Positions 1-11,982 of a stretch of 64,000 bases of DNA are shown piece by piece. This DNA comes from Chlorella sorokiniana (Eukaryota > Chlorophyta > Trebouxiophyceae > Chlorellales > Chlorellaceae). Location of the stretch: NCBI GenBank assembly GCA_025917655.1, contig CP084610.1, forward strand, positions 248,001-312,000, written 5' to 3'. The notes under the pieces are model-generated. The model ran no database searches and was not told the DNA's origin. It saw only the letters and a program-made list of their open reading frames with translations. The translations under genes were made by a program, and so were the position numbers. Positions within the stretch are counted from its first letter, which is position 1, and each line of letters begins with the position of its first letter.

Positions 1-74
1 CTGGCGTCTGTGTCTCTCCTCCTGCTGAGGCCTCTGTGCCGCTGCCGTCCCGCCTGTCCCGCTGCTGAGCAGGC

Positions 75-2972
75 GTGGCGCCGCTGCACGTTGCGGCGCG
101 GGAGGGCCAGGCCGCCCTGCTGGAGCTGCTGCTGGCGCGGGAGCCGACCCGAACGCGCAGGACGGCCACGGCTGGACGGCGCTGCAGGTGGGCACCTGCT
201 GCCCGCAGGACGCAGCTGGCTGCCATCCAGGGCTGGGCCGCAGCTGGCGGCGCGCCTCTGTGCGCTGCTGTTTGATGGCTGCCATGTAGGGCGACGCTGC
301 TGCTGAGCTGCTGGTGAAGGGTTTGCGTATGGGTGTTTGGCTGGCAGAGCAGGCTGTGCTGGAGAGGTTGGCGCGGCAGCTGCTGGACTGGTGCAGCAGG
401 GCAGGGCAGCTGCGCTGGTTGTGTGTGGGCGTTGCAGCTTTGGGAAACACGGGCGTGCTCTGTCACGCACACACACACCACCCACCGCCCAGCATCGTAC
501 TCCCATCTGCTTCTCGCCGCCTCCGCCAACCCTGCTGTGATGCACGTGCGCAGGTCTCCCGCAAGTACGAGCAGAGCGACGCAGAGGGAGTGCTGCTGCG
601 GGCGGGGCGCACGATCCGGGTGCGCCCTGCCGCTGCTCAGTGCAAGCGCACGCCTCGGTGCTTGCATTGGAAAACTTGAAGAACTGGGGGCGCGAGCTGC
701 GCAGTTTTGATGCCGGCTCTGCTCTGCCTCCCTGCCTGGGAGGCCTGGCTTCTTTACACCCCCGCGTTGTTGGTAGAAGCCTCTTTTTGAGTGCCTCCCT
801 GCTGGCGGGATGACCGACCTTCCTGGCCCCATGCTGCGCTGCGCTGCGCTGTGCTGCGCTGTGCAGACAAGGACCGGTCCATCCTCGAACGCCCCGCCCG
901 CCTGCCCCGCGACGGCCCCGGCCTGCGCCCCCCGCACCCAACGGCGCCGCCGTTTCGCAGCCCGCGCCCTCGTCCGCGGCGGCGCCTGCCAACAGCGTCG
1001 CTGCGGCGGCGGCGCCGTCCAGCGAGCTAGACTCCAACGCCTCGGGTGGGTGCCTTCTGCAAACGCAGCCCATGATGTAACGGATGCTTGACTGGCCTTG
1101 CCCTAACGTGAAGGCAGCCTGCCGGCATCGCTGCCCGGCTGGCGCCTTAGCCAATCCATGAACAAGGCCCCAGCTCACTCCGGCCCCTTCCCTTGCCTGC
1201 CTGGCCCTCGTCGCCTGCCCTGCAGTGTGCGGTACGGAGCGGGACAAATCAGCCGGCGACATGGACAGCAACGCGGATGACTACACCGATCTTCAATACC
1301 AAAGCGGTACTGCCGGTGAGGAGCGCCTTTTGCAGCACTGCGCTGCCTGTGCACTGTCGGGGACGCTCGCCGGAACGGCGATGTGGCCCACAGCCCGTCC
1401 ATCCGCCGCTCATCTCTCCCAAAAGCAGCGCCACAAAATCAAGCCCATCGTTCGTCTCAGCGCTGCGATTGACACTGCGACTCTGCTGTTGGCTTCTTGC
1501 AGCGTTTGATTCGGTGGAGGAGGAGCAAGCGGGCGCTGCCGAGGAGGAAGGCGCCGCCGCTGCTTCATACGACGCCGCCCGGCATGAGGCGGCGGCGGCA
1601 GGCGCAGAGCAGGAGGGGGCTGCCGCTGCAAAAGGCAGCGACCAAAACGACGGCCCCGCCGTGTCAGCCGAGTCTGCCGCTGCTCAGGCTGAGGCTGTGG
1701 AGCTGGCACAGCATGCAGCCGCCGAGGCAGAGCGGCGGCGGCGGCCGAGGCGGAGGCGGAGGAAGCAGAGGAAGCAGATGAAGAGGAGGAGGAGGAGGAG
1801 GAAGCTGGGGAAACTGCCTCCGCTGCTGCAGAGACCGCCGCTGAGGAAGCCATAAGCGCTTTCGCGGCGGCGGCGGTGGCGGCGGCGGAGGCAGCCGAAG
1901 CCGCAGCGGAGGAAGCAGAGTCGCTGGGGGCACTGAGGGCGCGGCGCGGGCGGCCGCCTTCCGTCGCGAGGGCGAGGCGGCGGTGGCGGCGGCGGCGGCG
2001 GCGGCGGTGGCGGCGGGGGAACAGCTGGACGAGCTAATCGAGACGATGCGCAGCGCGGGGTCTCTAGCTCTGGCCTCGCCGCCAGGTGAGCTCCAGCAGG
2101 AGCCAAGCCACGATTTTTTGTTTCCTCACTGCGCTCCAGCCAATGGCAGCCCGGCAGCTGGGCAGCGCCTGCTCCAACCCACCCCCCGTCCATGCGCCCC
2201 TTCCACATCCCTTCAAGCTGCCCCCAACCCCACCCCCGCAGTGGAGCTGGCTTCAAACGCGTCCGTGTGCGGCAGTGAGCTGCCGCAGGGCCGCTCTCTA
2301 GACTCGTTTGGGTCGGATCTGGGCGCCGGCGGGCCCAGCGGCTCCATCTCTGCCACCAGCTCCGCGGCGGCGCCAGTGCCGCACACCCCAGCCCCCAGCG
2401 CGGCAGACGCAGGCAACTCAGGCGCCGAGGAGCGGCGGGCGGAGGCGGCCCGGGCCGCTGTCGGGGATGTTGCACAGGTGCTGGCGGGCACCGGCACCGC
2501 CGCTGCAGCGGCCGGCGAAGCAGCAGCGGGCGGGGCGCCTGCCGAGGGCCAGCCTGCGCGCGAGGCGGCGGCAGCCGCTGCAGGCGACGTGCAGAGCGTG
2601 GCTGCCGCGGCGGCGGGCGAGGGCGCTGTGGTTGCCAAAGAGGCTGCAGCAGGTGAGCACAGCACCTGCAGGTGCTCAAAACTCACCCTTTGTGCAGCAT
2701 CGAGGAGACGCAGAGCATGCTGCTGGACCTCATTGACGGCCATGCATCCCCTGTCCTGATCGGTCGCTGACTCTGCGCCCCTCCCACCCTGGCACCCTGC
2801 CCTCGCACACGCAGAGGCCACCAGCGCCGCCGCCGCCATGCGCGCTGAGCTGGAGGCGCGGCTGCCGGAGTGGAGCGCCTGGGCGCAGGAGCACCCGGGG
2901 ACCCTGCTGGCGGGGGCGGGGGTGGCCACTGCGGCGCTGGCCGGCCTGCTGCTGCTCTACCGCCGCCGCTGA
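75..2972 (+). CDS. ankyrin-repeat protein with C-terminal membrane anchor (5' partial)
   Basis: The first visible exon (about 75-187) reads PLHVAAREGQAALLELLLA, a typical ankyrin repeat. One G appears to be missing near 147, after which the rest of the repeat (ADPNAQDGHGWTALQ) continues in the next frame. Further exons fit at about 554-618, 867-1045, 1226-1315, 1503-2085, 2242-2652 and 2815-2972, with GT-AG borders and matching phases. The middle is a long Ala/Glu-rich, low-complexity region whose frame changes more than once within 1503-2085. The last exon ends with a hydrophobic stretch (GVATAALAGLLLLYRRR, stop 2970-2972), so the protein looks tail-anchored, with the ankyrin part facing the cytosol. 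Ankyrin repeats bind partner proteins; the partner and pathway are unknown. The gene begins upstream of the window. The ankyrin and anchor calls rest on sequence; the exon chain between them is less certain. Confidence 0.6.
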
Positions 2973-3599
2973 GGGCATGCCGCCGGCTGAGAGTCCCCTC
3001 CTCCCGCACCGCAACCACCGTGTGTTCTCAAAGGCAGGGAGCATTTGTGCTGCCAGTTAATTGCCTTCTTGTAATGACACCTGTTTAGGGCTTGTTGAAT
3101 CCAAAAACAATCGTGTTTACCTATTGATCTTCTTGCGATGAGAATACACAAAATTTGCAAGCGTCTGGGAAGAGAAAGGCATGATTCATTGTCACCCAAG
3201 CGCTGCAAGGCATGTGGAGACGGCGCTTGGTACAGCGGGTGAACTGCAGCCTGCTGGTCGCATCCGTTCCAAACCGTGGTCAATACGTGTCTGGAGCATA
3301 CCTTTCAACCGCATGGCCTCAAATTCACGGATTCGAGCCCCCGGTGCTCCGTCCTTGGAGCCTCCCAAGTGCTGGCAGTGGCGAACGCGCCTGTTCCCGA
3401 TACAGGCAGCGTCATCGTGCCTTAAATAACTTGTGAATATCATCGAAATGATCAGACGTTCGTTTTGCTATCAATCATGCAAACGCTAAGACAGGTCAGC
3501 CCAGCTGTTGAGGACCCGCTGATTGAGTATTTCGGGTGGTCACCTGGTTGTGGACCAGCGACAACCATCAGAACTACAGAACGTCGGATGCCTGGCGTA
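2973..3599. other. intergenic: 3' UTR of the ankyrin gene and MutS2 upstream region
   Basis: This is a less GC-rich stretch between two same-strand genes. It holds the TGTAA signal and presumably the MutS2 promoter. I see no tRNA, repeat or convincing open frame. An in-frame ATG at 3465 could extend MutS2 upstream. Confidence 0.6.
3070..3074 (+). terminator. putative poly(A) signal TGTAA for the ankyrin gene
   Basis: TGTAA, the usual green-algal polyadenylation element, lies about 100 nt after the stop codon at 2972. Confidence 0.5.
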
Positions 3600-6500
3600 A
3601 TGGCTGGCTGCGGGGCGAGTGCCGCTCCGGCGCGGCCAGCCGCGGCTTTGCAGCTGCGTAATGCACGCAGCTTTCTTTTCATAGAGCCTGCAATGCTTCA
3701 ATTAGCGGAGCGCAAGCGCTGCAGAGGCACCCCATCTCTCACTGGCGGGCAGCAGCGGCGCTGGCGGCTGCACGCAGGCCGAGCAGGCCGCCTCGCCGCT
3801 GCAGCGAAGAAGCAGAGCGCTGCGGCAGGGGCGGCGGTGGATTGGAGCGAGGAGGTGGAGGAGGAGCTGGGTCCGGCGGCGCAGGCCACGCTGCGCATGC
3901 TGGACTGGGGCCGGCTCTGCTCTCAGGTCGGCGGCCTGGCGGCGCCGCCGTGCCATCAGCACCCACCGCTACTGATTCATCATGCGCCCCACAACCCAGT
4001 TGCACCCTGAAAAGTGTGACTCGTGTGGTGTGCCATCCGCAGGTGGCGACATTCGCTCAGACGACGCTTGGCCAGCGCGCGGTGGCGGGATGCTGCCGGC
4101 GGCGGCTGCGGAGGCCGCCGCCGCCGCGCTGCGCGAGACCGCCGCCGTCGATGCCCTGGAGGCCGAGTTCGCCGCTGACCTGGACTTTGGGGGATCCAGA
4201 CGGCGCAGGCGGGGCAGGCGCTGGCCCGTGCGGCCCGCGGCGGCATGCTCGGGCACAGGCTTGCAAGCGGTGGCTTCGCTGCTGGTGGGCGCAGCCAAGC
4301 TGCAGAGGGCGGCTCGCGTGGCGGCGCGGGAGGCGGAGTCCACGGGATGCACCGGACTGCAACCTGTCACAGAGGCTTTCAAGGCAAGAGCAGCCTGCGT
4401 GAGCTGCCTCGCAGCCCCCACCGCCGCTTCTCCCTCCCCACCCCCTGTGCCCAGGCCCTCGTTGGCTTGGTGCTGGCTCTGGCGGCGCGCCCTGGCCTCC
4501 CCTCCCAGCCTCTCCCGCCGCCACTAACCCTTGCAAACCGCAAACCGCACTCGCACACGCATGCGCCGCCCGAGCACAACAGTACAGCACATCCCCATGC
4601 CAACAACCGTCTCCGCCCCCGGTGGCCGTACAGGACGTGGTCACGCTGCCCGAGCTGGCGGGAGCCATCGGTTCCTCAATCGACGAAGGCGGCAGCGTTC
4701 GGGAGTCTGCCAGCGAGGAGGTGCGGCGGGCGCGGGCGCGCGTGCGCACCATCGAAGGGCGCATCCGCGGCATACTGAAGGTGGGGCGTGGCGCGGGCTG
4801 TGTGGCTTTGGTCCGCCAAGGATGCCGGGTCCGCAGACCCAGTTTTGTGGCTTTTTGGTGTGTCGGGGGAGGCCGCTGAAACACGTCTAGCGGTGGTTGC
4901 TGCACGGCCTGGCCTGGCGGCCGGCTTGCTGCCGCTGCCGCTGCCGCTGCTTCTGGTGGGGAGGCAGATGGGGCTTGAGCGATGCAAAACCTGCAGTGCT
5001 TGTGCGCTCCTGCCTTCGTCTGTTGCCTGTTTTGACGCTGACCAGGCCAGGGGTTGTTCAATGAGCAGCTGCTCTGACCTGCTCTGAGGTGCTGAGCCCC
5101 ATTGGCTACCCACCGCAACACTCACCGGCTGCAGGGCTACCAGGGCGAGGTGACGGAGCAGGGCGGGCGGCTGTGCGTGGCGATGCCCGCATCACCAGAC
5201 GGGCCCCCAAGGGCATCCTGCTGGGCAGCGGGCCGGGGGCAGCACCTGGTGAGGCTCACTGGCGGGTGGGGAAGGGGGGGACCCCGAAGAAGGGTCATGA
5301 ACAGGAGAGCGGGGGTGGGGGCGTTGCGCCCAGTAAAGTGAGCTTGGCTGCCCCCTTTCCTGCTCGGCCGTGCCTCGCGCTCATAAGAGAGCTCCCACCC
5401 ATGCCCCAGCATCATTCCCTCTCCCTTCCCACCCCCACCCCGTGCACGCCCCCTTCTTGCGCAACCTCTCATCCATCTCCTCCCCTCGCGCTCACCCACC
5501 ACCTACCTTGAAGGTACGTGGAGCCGCCCGCTGCGGTACCGCTGAACAACGACCTTGCGGCAGCCAGGGGGAGCTGTACGGGGCCGAGGAGGCGGTGCTG
5601 TGGGCGCTGACGGGACGGGTGGGGAGGCGGAGGCGGCGCTGAAGGATGCTCTCGACAAGGTGAGGCGTCTGCGGCGCAAGCCCTGTATGCTGCCCTCGTC
5701 TGATTGCTTGGCTTGCTGGGCCTTTTCCTCTGTGGCTGGGGTGGTCAAGGGAGGCAAGAGGGGGTGCGTTGAAGGATGCACTGCACATGGTGGACGGGGC
5801 AGGGGATGGGCTGGCCTGGGCACGCCGCTGGGTGGCTGGCAGGGGAGACGGGTGGGCTTGTGGGGTGGTTTTGGCGGAAGGGGCGGAGGGTGCGCAGCGG
5901 GCGCACGGCGCCTGGTGCACAGAAGAGTGTGCGCCGACGTGGCACGCTTCACGCATGCATGCTTGGTTGGAGTCAGCACAAGGATGGGGATCCTTGTGTA
6001 GGCGAGTGGCAGGGAGGGGCGGGAGCTGGCCGCTGGGCCCTGCTCTTACTGTGCCCGCTCCGCCCTCCATCCGCCGCCGCGCCGCAGGTGGTTTGGCTGG
6101 ACGCAGCGGCCGCGCGGGCGCGGTACGGCCGCTGGATCGGCGGCGTGCTACCCGAGCTGGCGCCCTTCCCAAAGACGGGCAAGGCACGGGGCGGCAGCAA
6201 GGCGGCGGCGCGGGCGGCGGCCGGCAAGCAAGATGACAAGGAGGAGGAGGGGGAGGAGCAGTACGATGGTACGGAGCGGGATGAGGCGGAGCGGCATTAC
6301 GTGTACCTCAAACGACTCAGGTGGGCACACACAACAGCAGCAGCAGCAGCGCCCGCAGCACGCCTCCCGCGCTGGCAGCCTGGCTCAAACACGGCTGGCT
6401 GGCGCGCCGCGGCCCCCTTCCCCTGCCCCCCTCACCGCCTCTCGGCACTGTGAACTGTCAGGCCCTGCACTGCTCACAGCACGCTTTCACTGGAATGTTT

Positions 6501-9500
6501 GTTTTCAGTGCAGCTTTACAATTGTGCTGGCTCGCCTGCATGGCACTCGCTTGCTGCAAATCCTCATCAGTTGCTTTACCGTTTTCTCATCTGATTGCAG
6601 GCACCCACTGCTGCTGGGCGAGCACCTCCTGGCCAAGGAGGCCCTGGAGCGCGAGCAGCGGCGCGGCTCCGCCGTCGGCCGCCGCCTGCCCAACCGCCGC
6701 GACGCGCCGCCGAGCGCGGCCGACCTGGCGGCGGCGGCTGCGGCGCTGCCCCCAAGCCCGCAGCCCATTGATGTGACTGTGCGGCCGCAGACACGGTCGG
6801 TGATCATCACAGGTGCGCTGCAATTGGGAAAGAATCGGTCTGCATGCCAGCTGTTTGGTTACTTTGGAGCGGGGCCCTGGGCTGCCCCGCTGCAGCCCAC
6901 CCTGCCGGAACTGCTCTCGCCGCTGCGACAGTCGGCAGCATGTCAAGCCGCTGCCCGCCTCACGACATGGCCCCCGCCCAAGCTGGACCCAACCGCTCCC
7001 CCGCCTTGCTGCCGCTCCTCCTGCTCCTGCTGCGGCCAGGCCCCAACACCGGCGGCAAGACGGCGGCCCTCAAGGCGCTGGGCCTGGCGGCGGTGGCGGC
7101 TCGATGCGGGCTGCCTGTGCCGGCTGCGGCCCCTGCCCGCCTGCCCTGCTTCGATGCAGTGCTGGCTGACATTGGTGAGGGGCCGGGGGGGGGACGAATT
7201 GGTGTATGGAGAGTTGTCTGGCGGGCGAATGAGCGCGGGCATGCGGGGAGAATTGCACCCCGCTTTGTCCCTGTGCCCCCCCCCACACCCACCCACCCAC
7301 CCACCCACCGGGCGCCACTCACCCTCACCCGCCCTGTAACACACACGCTCCTCTTCCTCTTGCTGCAGGCGACGAGCAGAGCCTGAGCGCCAGCCTGTCC
7401 ACGTTCTCGGGCCACCTGCGCCGCATCTCAGCGCTGCGGCTGGAGTCGGGCTCCCGCTCGCTTGTGCTGCTGGACGAAGTGGGGACGGGTGGGTTTCGAG
7501 TGTTGTCTGCAAGCTCTATTCAGCCGGGAGCCAGCTGGCATAGGCGGCATGCTTGATGTGCCGTGCACACGCTTGTGGCTTGCAGCCAGTGGCCCATGGC
7601 ATCTGGAACCATGCGCACGATTTGCTGGCCACCCCTCCATACAACAATACACACATACTTTTCCTCTCCCCTGTCCTTTCCTTCCAGGCACCGACCCCAC
7701 CGAGGGCTCCGCACTGGGCATCGCGCTGCTTCGAGCTCTCGCGCAGGGCGGCCCGGCGGCGCCGCTCTCACGGTGGCGTCCACGCACCACGGCGCGCTCA
7801 CCGCCCTCATACGAGGATGAGCGGTTTGAGAACGCGTCGGTAGAGTTTGACGACACCAAGCTGGCGCCCACGTACCGGTGAGGGGTTATGTTCCTGTTTA
7901 AATGGGAGAGCAAACCGCAGCGGACAGCTTGGATGTGCAAGCGAGGCTGTGTGCGTGTGGGTTGGAATGGGGGGTGGGGGGTGGGGGCGCGCGGGCGGAT
8001 GTGGAGATGCTGCACAGTATGAAGATGCTGCAGCGCCGGGATGCTGCCTGTGTGATGACGACCGTCCGCCCCCAAGCCCTTCGCACACCTGCTGCCACGC
8101 AGGCTGCTGTGGGGCATCCCAGGTCGCAGCAACGCGCTCAACATCGCAGAGCGTCTGGGTCTGGACACAGGGGTTGTGGCGGCGGCGCGGGACAAGCTGG
8201 GAGAGGCTGCGGCTGAGGTGGGTGCTGGGGCAGGGCTGCGTTGCTGAGAGGCTTGGGGGTGCTGCTGCGCCTCACTTGGAACACTTGCTCCCGGCCTGAC
8301 GCGCATGTCGGAAAAGGGGGTGCAGCCTGCGCACCATAGCTGACGCTGGCTACGGCGAGCTGCTTCTTGCCGCAACCCTTTGCCTGCTCGTGGCCTTTTC
8401 GAACCAAGAAACCTGCACTTGTATATCTTACACTTCGGTTGCACCGGTGACTTGCGTACTGCGGCTGTCCTGCAGGTGAACAACACCATCGCCGAGCTGG
8501 AGGGCCTGCGCCGCCGCAGCGAGCAGGACGAGGCGGCGGCGGCAGAGGCGGCAAAGGCCGCAGCCACGGCACGCGGCCAGGCGCGCAAGATGAGGTGCGA
8601 AGCGGGCTGGTGCTGCAGCGGGGCTTGGGGGAAGGGTCTGGGGCGAAGGGCTGATGGTGTGTGGGGGCCTCGCTGGGGGCGGTTGGGTGGGCGGCGCTGC
8701 ATGGGGGTGGTCCAACCAAAAAGCAATCTATAACAGCATGGTTCAATATCAAGTACACCACCTCAGCATTGCATTTTTGGACGCTCGTGCTCTGCGACTC
8801 GCCGCTCCAAAGCGCCTTGCACGATCGTTGGGCCAGCAGCACCGGAGGGCCGCAGCGCGCGCAGCGGCTGCTGTTCCCCCAGCTGTCAGGGTCACCAAAG
8901 CCCAATCTGATCGGTCGCAGCCCGCCCCATTATTGTTTGGTGGTTTTGAGCCGTCAGCTGCACGCGATGGGGCCTCGGCGGCCAAGCGTGTATCAGCCCG
9001 CCAGGGCCCCTCTCTCCACCTACTTGCCTGTGGTTTTGATGTTTCTAGCAATCAGCGGGTGGGGTTTCTGGCTGCTCCCACGGCTGCTGGGCTCCGCCAG
9101 CAGCGCGGCAGCAGGGGAGTCCGTCTGGTGCCGGCTGCTCGCCCCCAGGCCCGCGGCCGCACCTTGGTTATCTACGTCTTCGGTGGCTCCGACCCGGAGT
9201 ACGCCGACAACCTCAGCTTCTTTGTCAACGAGGCAGTCAAGGTGGGGCCGGCGGCGGCAGCAGCAGCGGTTTGTGCTGATGTCTTGTTGAGGAGTTTAAC
9301 CAGCCTGCTGCAATAAAGCGCAGCAGGATACACAGAATGAATGCTATGCGCCACACCCTGCATACACAGAATGAATGCTATGCGCCACACCCTGCATACA
9401 CAGAATGAATGCTATGCGCCACACCCTGCAGGCGGACGACGGCTGCGACTACATCATCGTGCTGCAGCAGTCCAAGGACCTGTCGCTGCCCGACCCGCTG

Positions 9501-11982
9501 CCCGCCCTGCCGCGCAACGCCCGCTACCTGCAGCACGCCAACGAGTGCTTCGACATCGGCACTGTGGGCTGGGTGCTGGAGCGGCACGTGCGCGACCGCC
9601 GGAAGTATAAGTACTTCGTCTGGATGAACTCCTCGGTGCGCGGCCCCTTCCTGCCCGCCTACCTGGCGGGGCGGCTGCATTGGACGGAGCCGCTTCTGTC
9701 CAAAATCACGGCCGCCGTGAAGCTGGTGGGCCCCACCATCAACTGCGGCCGCGCCTACGACCTGCCGCCCACGGTGCACGTGCAATCCTACGTCACCGCC
9801 ACCGACGCGGGCGGGGCTGGAGGTGCTGCTGGCCACCGGCAGCGTGTTCAGGTGCTGGGGCCACATCCACGACACCATCATCTCCTCGGAGATTGGCGCC
9901 TCCTCCGCCATCCTGGCCGCCGGCTACGGCATCGACTCCCTCATGCTCCGCTACCAGGTGCGAGGGGCAGAGGCGGCGTGTGGACTTTGGGGGTGGAAGT
10001 GGGGGTGGGCTTGCTTTTCAGAAGCGGCCGCGATCGCCCGCCTGCGACGTTACTTGTGCGCCCAGCCCGCCCAGCCTCTGACCCTCCGAGGAAAACGCTG
10101 CGTCTGCCTGCCTGGGCATGCTCCTTGCGCTGGGGCAGCGGTCTCATGCCGCGTGCGGGACCCACTTTCCCTCGCAGGGCGTGGACTGGCGGGATCCAGC
10201 GGTGCAGGACCACGCATGCAACGGCGAGCTCAACCCGCTGCAGCCGGGCTTCAACGACGGAATCAACGTCGACCCTCTGGAAGTGATGTTCATCAAGGTC
10301 AAGGCAGCTTCCTGGCCGCGGGCAACTGGCCCCACGCCGACGCCGCGGTCAAGTACGCGCGCTGGGCGCGGCTGGCGGGGGGAGGAGGCGGCGCGGCGGG
10401 CCGCGGGCGCGCGCGGGGCCAGCCCCGGTGGCTCGCCGCCATCGCCGCCAACGAGTGGCCGCAGAAGCGGGCGCCGGCGCTGCTGCGGGACGCTGAGCGC
10501 CGCGGCAGGGACTGCTTCGACCACAAGTTCTACATTGACAGCGGTGGGTTGGCGCCGGGAGCGTGGTCGTGGGAGCAGCGCGGGGGCAGCGGGAGGGAAG
10601 GCAGTGGGGGAGCAATGGGGGCAGCAGCGATGTAGCAGTGGCAGCCAGGCGCCAGCTCAGAGCTGGGGGGTTATGCGCAGGGCAGCACTGCCCAGCGCTG
10701 GTGTCGCGGCGCAAGCCGGGCGGTGCGGGGCCGGACTGCCTGGCGCGGGGCATCGCTCCAGCCCTGCATTGGCTGCACAATCCCTGCATGGCTGCATGGC
10801 TGCGCAAGCCTGCTCCCCTGGCTGAGCTGCCCGCCTCAGCGGCATGCCAGCCCGTTGCTGCATGTGCGGTTCACAACCTGCGCCCCCTCCTGCCTGCTGC
10901 CGCCGCAGGGTACGACCTGGCGTTCATGTGGGACCAGCCAGACCCCGCGGAAATAGCCTGGCAGCAGTTCCTGGGGATGGGCCTGCAGGAGGGCCGCCCC
11001 ACCGCTTCATATGCTGACCCCGGCGCCAGCCGGGCAGCTGCACACGCCGGCAAGGCGGCGGTGCTGGCGGCCGGCGCCCATGCGGGCCCTGCCACGGCCG
11101 CCCTCTCCAGCCGTTCGCGCCGTCAGGCCGCCTCCTCCGTCAGCTACCCGTTGTCTGGCAGATCCAGCCAGCACCTCGCACACACGCAACGCAAATGCGC
11201 ACTCGCTCACACGCACAGCACCCCACGTTCCCGCACGCCCGTGGCAGCACGCCCGTGGGCAGCTGCAGCCCAGCCCACCCCGCAAATTGGTGGTGCGCTT
11301 CTTTCCTAGAAGCCCTTCATCGTCTAGCTTCACTGTCCCAGGGTGTTCTTGCGCCCCTCTCCCGCACGCCTCGGCACGTCTATCTACAAGCACCCGCGTC
11401 CTTGCTGGCGCCCACCCCCACCTGAATGCAGGGCTGAGGTGGCGGAGCGGGAAGCCACCGTGCAGCTGCAGAAGGCGGAGGCCGTGGGCGCCGCCGTGCG
11501 CTTTGCGCGCAGCGAGCTGCGGCGGGTGGCCAGTGCGGCGCGTGCCGCAGAGGCGGAGCCGCCGCCGCGGAGGCGCGGGCTGCCGAGGCGAAGCAGGTGC
11601 GGCTGTGGGTGCTTCCTTTCCAATGGCCTGCAACTGACATGTTAAGTAATCTGCGCTGCCAGGCTTGTTTCTGTGCTGGCCGTTATGTGCCCACCTCCAT
11701 TCAGCTCCGACACCCCCGCTTCCCGCAAATGCCTCACATCCCACCCGCGTCACACGCCCACTCACTCCCCCTCCCCCTGTGCCTCCCCGCCTCCCGCAGG
11801 ATGCCGAGGCGCTGCAGCAGCAGCTGCGGTCTGGCTGGGCGCCGCGTGTGGGGCAGACGGTGTACGTTCCGCGCCTGGCCAAGCGGGCCAAGGTGGTGGC
11901 CCTGGACAGCGCCGGGCTGCTCACCCTGCAGGCCGGCCTGCTCAAGGTCACGGCCACGGTGGACGAGGTGCGGCAGCAGTAG
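3600..11982 (+). CDS. MUTS2: MutS2-type DNA mismatch-repair-family ATPase
   Basis: MutS2 proteins are ATPases that bind branched DNA and limit recombination; plant copies are organellar. The N-terminal helices are clear ([20 protein letters not shown]; then LDFGG). Exons fit at 3600-3926, 4043-4383, 4634-4780, about 5135-5250, 5514-5659, 6088-6320, 6601-6812, 7040-7174, 7369-7488, 7688-7877, 8103-8217, 8476-8594, 11432-11596 and 11800-11982. The Walker A motif GPNTGGKT spans the 6812/7040 junction. The signature [15 protein letters not shown] and Walker [11 protein letters not shown] follow at 7369-7488. The last exon encodes the KOW-like module ([16 protein letters not shown]) and stops there, so the Smr nuclease domain of bacterial MutS2 is absent. 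Frame slips occur at G/C runs near 4190 and 5246. The start is uncertain: in-frame ATGs lie at 3465, 3588 and 3600, and the Ala/Arg-rich N-terminus could be a transit peptide. Confidence 0.93.
8967..11309 (+). CDS. type II membrane glycosyltransferase-like protein nested in a MutS2 intron
   Basis: Exons fit at 8967-9241, 9432-9957, 10178-10543 and 10909-11309, all inside the MutS2 intron 8595-11431. The ATG at 8967 is followed by one hydrophobic span ([19 protein letters not shown]), a likely signal anchor. A frame slip in the GC-rich part of exon 1 leads into [20 protein letters not shown]. Exon 2 has [34 protein letters not shown] and [10 protein letters not shown]. This pattern recalls putative Golgi glycosyltransferase-like proteins of algae and fungi, as I remember them; donor and acceptor substrates are unknown. 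Further slips lie near 9810 and 10302. The end is uncertain: the open frame stops at 11309, but one extra C near 11000 would end it about 20 codons after the conserved [20 protein letters not shown]. It shares no exon or phase with MutS2. Confidence 0.75.
9329..9430 (+). repeat. 34-nt tandem repeat, three copies, ending at a splice acceptor
   Basis: Three identical 34-nt units (9329-9362, 9363-9396, 9397-9430) fill the end of intron 1 of the nested glycosyltransferase-like gene. The next base, G at 9431, completes the AG acceptor, and the exon begins at 9432. Confidence 0.95.

Noticed and set aside
2213-2929. Long antisense frames over the ankyrin gene (238 and 331 codons)
   Set aside because: They mirror the Ala/Glu-rich coding sequence on the other strand and have no splice or domain support.
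3325-3360. B-box-like GATTCGAGCC suggesting a tRNA
   Set aside because: No matching A-box and no cloverleaf could be drawn.
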